This document shows positions 60,319 through 64,000 of a stretch of DNA of 64,000 bases, piece after piece (position 1 is the first letter of the stretch; every line of letters starts with the position of its first letter). The DNA lies in assembly GCF_011090165.1 (NCBI RefSeq), contig NZ_JAADJT010000002.1, forward strand, positions 248,001 to 312,000. Reading direction: 5' to 3'. Position numbers and translations under genes: made by a program. Below the pieces are notes generated by a model, which saw only the letters and a list, made by a program, of their open reading frames with translations, made no database searches and was not told where the DNA came from. This stretch comes from Duganella aceris (GTDB lineage: Bacteria; Pseudomonadota; Gammaproteobacteria; Burkholderiales; Burkholderiaceae_D).

Positions 60319-60464
60319 CTTGGTCTCTCGCAGCGACAACGTTGAAAAACGAAAGCAAAGCGGGAAACTGCTAGACAGGGTTGATGTGCAGTATGGAACG
60401 AAAGTTCATCTGGCGCGAAACTCTCCCCGTCGTTATAATAGCAGAGTTGTAAAGTAGCATCAGT

Positions 60465-60549
60465 GCCCACGTGGCGGAATTGGTAGACGCGCATGGTTCA
60501 GGTCCATGTGCCGCAAGGTGTGGGGGTTCGAGTCCCTCCGTGGGCACCA
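60465..60549 (+). tRNA. tRNA-Leu(CAG), copy 1
   Basis: The 85-nt gene begins GCCCACGTGGCGGAATTGG, has anticodon CAG in GGTTCAGGTCC, a long variable arm, GTTCGAGTCCC and an encoded CCA. Two identical copies follow at 62379 and 63386. Confidence 0.97.
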
Positions 60550-60560
60550 CAAATTCCGCA

Positions 60561-60601
60561 AAAAAGCCTCCATCGAGCGACAGCGCGATGGGGGCTTTTT
60601 T
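60561..60601 (+). terminator. Terminator of tRNA-Leu copy 1
   Basis: AAAAAAGCCTCCATCG pairs with CGATGGGGGCTTTTTT around GAGCGACAGCG. A T-run ends the stem, just before the convergent kinase gene. Confidence 0.85.
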
Positions 60602-60603
60602 CA

Positions 60604-62208
<1,605 letters not shown>

Positions 62209-62295
62209 CTCCGGTTTTTAGATGTGCGAACCACTTTACGAAAGTGCGGGCGAACAAGCAAGCAGGAAATCTTTCAGAAAAGAAGCACATCGCTC

Positions 62296-62324
62296 TTGAC
62301 GCTGCGGCACCCCTCCCGTATAGT
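62296..62324 (+). promoter_or_regulatory. Promoter of tRNA-Leu copy 2
   Basis: TTGACG (62296-62301) and TATAGT (62319-62324) are 17 bases apart. The leader starts near GGCCTCTGACGCG and can form a hairpin closed by CTCTG and CAGAG. Confidence 0.75.
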
Positions 62325-62378
62325 TCTGGCCTCTGACGCGGAACACGCGACAGAGAAAAGCAACAAAGAAGTAACAGT

Positions 62379-62463
62379 GCCCACGTGGCGGAATTGGTAG
62401 ACGCGCATGGTTCAGGTCCATGTGCCGCAAGGTGTGGGGGTTCGAGTCCCTCCGTGGGCACCA
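62379..62463 (+). tRNA. tRNA-Leu(CAG), copy 2
   Basis: The 85-nt gene is identical to copies 1 and 3, with anticodon CAG and encoded CCA. Confidence 0.97.
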
Positions 62464-62475
62464 CAGAATTCCGCA

Positions 62476-62505
62476 AGAAAAGCCTCCCTCGGGAGGCTTT
62501 TCTTA
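62476..62505 (+). terminator. Terminator of tRNA-Leu copy 2
   Basis: AGAAAAGCCTCCC and GGGAGGCTTTTCT form a perfect stem on a TC-containing loop. It lies at the 3' end of the convergent solute-binding protein gene. Confidence 0.85.
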
Positions 62506-63240
62506 TTTCAGCGACTGCATATATTCCGCATATTTGCCGCTGTCCTTCAGCCGCTTCAGTCCCTTGTTAAATGCCACCATCAAGCGCTGGCTGGACGGAT
62601 TACTCTTGTTCAGCAACAGGTGATAAGGCGTGATGTTGTAGGGCTTGGGATCCCAGGTGATCTGCGCGGCCTGCTCGGCCGTCATCTCTTCGCGCAGGAT
62701 GTAGCGGCCCGAATCCAGGTTGGCCGGGAACACATCGAAACGCCCCGCCGCCAGCTTGCGGAAATTGAGCTCGTCGCTGGGCGCGGTGCGATCGATGGTG
62801 ATCGCCGGATCGCTGTCGAACAGATAGTCATAGCCGGCGGTGCCGCCCAGCCGCACGCCGACCAGCGTCCGCCGATCCCATTGGAACGCCTTACGGTAGA
62901 AAAATACCGACTTACCTTCGAACACGACGTCGCTGAAATAAAACCTGCGCATGCGATCGCTGTCGCGCTCGGCGGTGCTCCAGACCAGGGTGCCGTTGGC
63001 GCCGCCGCTGACCGCTTCCAGATATGCCCTGCTCCACGGCCGGAACACATAGTTGACCGTGACGCCCTCCAGCGCGAAAGCCTCGCTGACGATGCGCGAG
63101 ACGGGCCCATAGTGCGGCGCTTGCGCCGACAGATAGGGCTGCCACTCGCCGCTGGTCAGGGTGATGGTCTCGCCGGCACGGACGTGAAGCGCCAACAAAA
63201 GCAGGCCGGCTGCGGCCAGCGTCCGATGCAAAGCAAGCAT
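62503..63240 (-). CDS. Periplasmic solute-binding protein, family 3-like
   Basis: The 245-residue protein has a signal peptide (MLALHRTLAAAGLLLLALHVRAG). It shows the fold pattern of family 3 extracellular binding proteins (ITLTSGEWQPYLSAQAPHYG, VSRIVSEAFALEGVTVNYVF, then DSDRMRRFYFSDVVFEGKSVFFYR). No transporter gene is attached, and it is like the stand-alone type seen in Oxalobacteraceae and Pseudomonas. The ligand is unknown; amino acids are only typical of the family. It lies between tRNA-Leu copies 2 and 3. Confidence 0.85.
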   Translation of the reverse strand: MLALHRTLAAAGLLLLALHVRAGETITLTSGEWQPYLSAQAPHYGPVSRIVSEAFALEGVTVNYVFRPWSRAYLEAVSGGANGTLVWSTAERDSDRMRRFYFSDVVFEGKSVFFYRKAFQWDRRTLVGVRLGGTAGYDYLFDSDPAITIDRTAPSDELNFRKLAAGRFDVFPANLDSGRYILREEMTAEQAAQITWDPKPYNITPYHLLLNKSNPSSQRLMVAFNKGLKRLKDSGKYAEYMQSLK

Positions 63241-63310
63241 GAAACGGCAATCTCATATTAATCAGACCGCCATTATGCTGGAATAATTTCACAAAAGCAC
63301 CAAATCACTA

Positions 63311-63339
63311 TTGACGACCGAGCGGGCGTCCTTTAAGAT
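63311..63339 (+). promoter_or_regulatory. Promoter of tRNA-Leu copy 3
   Basis: TTGACG (63311-63316) and TAAGAT (63334-63339) are 17 bases apart. The leader GGGCCTCTGTTGC resembles that of copy 2 and again has a CTCTG/CAGAG stem. Confidence 0.75.
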
Positions 63340-63385
63340 TCGGGCCTCTGTTGCAGAACACGTCGCAGAGAAAAGCAGTAACAGT

Positions 63386-63470
63386 GCCCACGTGGCGGAA
63401 TTGGTAGACGCGCATGGTTCAGGTCCATGTGCCGCAAGGTGTGGGGGTTCGAGTCCCTCCGTGGGCACCA
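63386..63470 (+). tRNA. tRNA-Leu(CAG), copy 3
   Basis: The 85-nt gene is identical to copies 1 and 2, with anticodon CAG and encoded CCA. Confidence 0.97.
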
Positions 63471-63481
63471 CAGAATTCCGC

Positions 63482-63522
63482 AAAAAAGCCTCCATCGAGC
63501 GATAGCCCGATGGAGGCTTTTT
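63482..63522 (+). terminator. Terminator of tRNA-Leu copy 3
   Basis: AAAAAAGCCTCCATCG pairs with CGATGGAGGCTTTTTT around AGCGATAGCC. It overlaps the end region of the convergent qorB-like gene. Confidence 0.85.
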
Positions 63523-63525
63523 TCA

Positions 63526-64000
63526 TTAGGGCGCGGCTTTGACGGCGGCGGCCAGCGCGATGGTCGGATGGCCGATCAGCTTGCCCAGCGTGCCGCTGTT
63601 GTCGTCCAGCGCGCCCTTGGCGGCCTGCGCATCCGAATCGGCGATCAGCTCCGCCAGCGGCGCCGGCAATCCCAGCCCCAGCAGCATCTCCCGGTATTCC
63701 GTCTGCGACAGATTATGGAACGGCAGCGGCTTGCCGGTCTGGCGCGCCACTTCGGCAGCCAGCTCGGCCAGCGTGAAAGCGGTATCGCCCGCCAGCTCAT
63801 ACACCTGCTCGACCGGACCGGCGCTGGCCAGCACCGCAGCCGCCGCTTCCGCGTATTCCGCGCGCGCGGCGGCCGCGATGCGACCTTCTCCCGCGCCGCC
63901 GGCCAGCGCGCCGTGCGCCACCGCACCGCCCAGCGTGCCGGTGTAGTTCTCAATGTACCAGCCGTTGCGCAGCAAGCTGTAGTGGAGTCCCGAGGCGCGG
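63526..64000 (-). CDS. qorB: NAD(P)H quinone oxidoreductase, QorB-like (5' end beyond window)
   Basis: The gene enters from the right edge; codons upstream of the ORF start (SLLRNGWYIENY) continue the family pattern, so the visible Met is not the real start. The ~158 visible residues are the C-terminal half of an NmrA-type quinone reductase like E. coli QorB: LRNGWYIENYTG, AARAEYAEAAAAVLASAG, VYELAGDTAFTLAELAAEV and LGKLIGHPTIALAA. The cofactor site lies outside the window. Confidence 0.85.
   Translation of the reverse strand, partial: RASGLHYSLLRNGWYIENYTGTLGGAVAHGALAGGAGEGRIAAAARAEYAEAAAAVLASAGPVEQVYELAGDTAFTLAELAAEVARQTGKPLPFHNLSQTEYREMLLGLGLPAPLAELIADSDAQAAKGALDDNSGTLGKLIGHPTIALAAAVKAAP

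Overview
The window is a high-GC, gene-dense chromosomal segment that looks like an Oxalobacteraceae-type betaproteobacterium (Massilia/Duganella/Janthinobacterium group). This is an inference from codon bias, the efflux and sensor repertoire, and two housekeeping blocks with a Burkholderiales-like order: cysS - alkA-type glycosylase - accA - tilS - lysC - tRNA-Ser, and cysE - rlmB - rnr. No rRNA, CRISPR array, integrase or transposase gene was seen.

Layout. Positions 1-14.7 kb are an accessory region. It holds the end of a NodT-type efflux lipoprotein gene, an alpha/beta hydrolase divergent from an AraC regulator, and a MexEF-OprN-like RND operon whose last gene is an aldehyde dehydrogenase. 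A degenerate hydrolase, a NepI-like MFS exporter divergent from an HxlR regulator, an orphan fliN and a TetR/hydrolase pair follow. Positions 14.8-20 kb hold a hydrolase and a marR gene that share an operator motif, then a 1268-residue exported GH43-like/GH35 fusion. Positions 20-27.8 kb hold an NTF2-like/ECF sigma/anti-sigma operon, a LuxR regulator, a sugar-transporter pseudogene, and a three-gene set (CHASE2 membrane protein, exported protein, M48 lipoprotein peptidase).

Positions 27.8-39.9 kb lie between two complete tRNA-Ser(GCU) genes. Inside are SDR/NmrA oxidoreductases with a LysR regulator, a beta-carbonic anhydrase, and a second RND operon (NmrA - adaptor - pump - outer membrane protein - Rrf2). 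From 40 to 57 kb come mainly core genes (lysC, tilS, accA, cysS, ppiA/ppiB, lpxH), a GAF histidine kinase, DUF1439 and DUF72 proteins, a GntR-controlled ABC transporter and yceH. From 56 to 64 kb come cysE, rlmB, rnr and three tRNA-Leu(CAG) genes. Between the tRNA-Leu genes are an ethylene-receptor-like hybrid histidine kinase and a periplasmic solute-binding protein. A partial qorB-like gene runs off the end.

How the genes work together. Much of the accessory DNA is small detoxification modules, each an exporter or oxidoreductase beside its own regulator. In several the operator can be read directly: a perfect inverted repeat between HxlR and its MFS exporter, a repeat in the promoter of the Rrf2/NmrA/RND operon, matching palindromes at the marR and hydrolase promoters, and a shared element before two SDR genes next to a LysR gene. 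The strongest single finding is the hybrid kinase at 60.6-62.2 kb, whose membrane domain keeps the whole set of residues known to bind copper and ethylene in plant ETR1.
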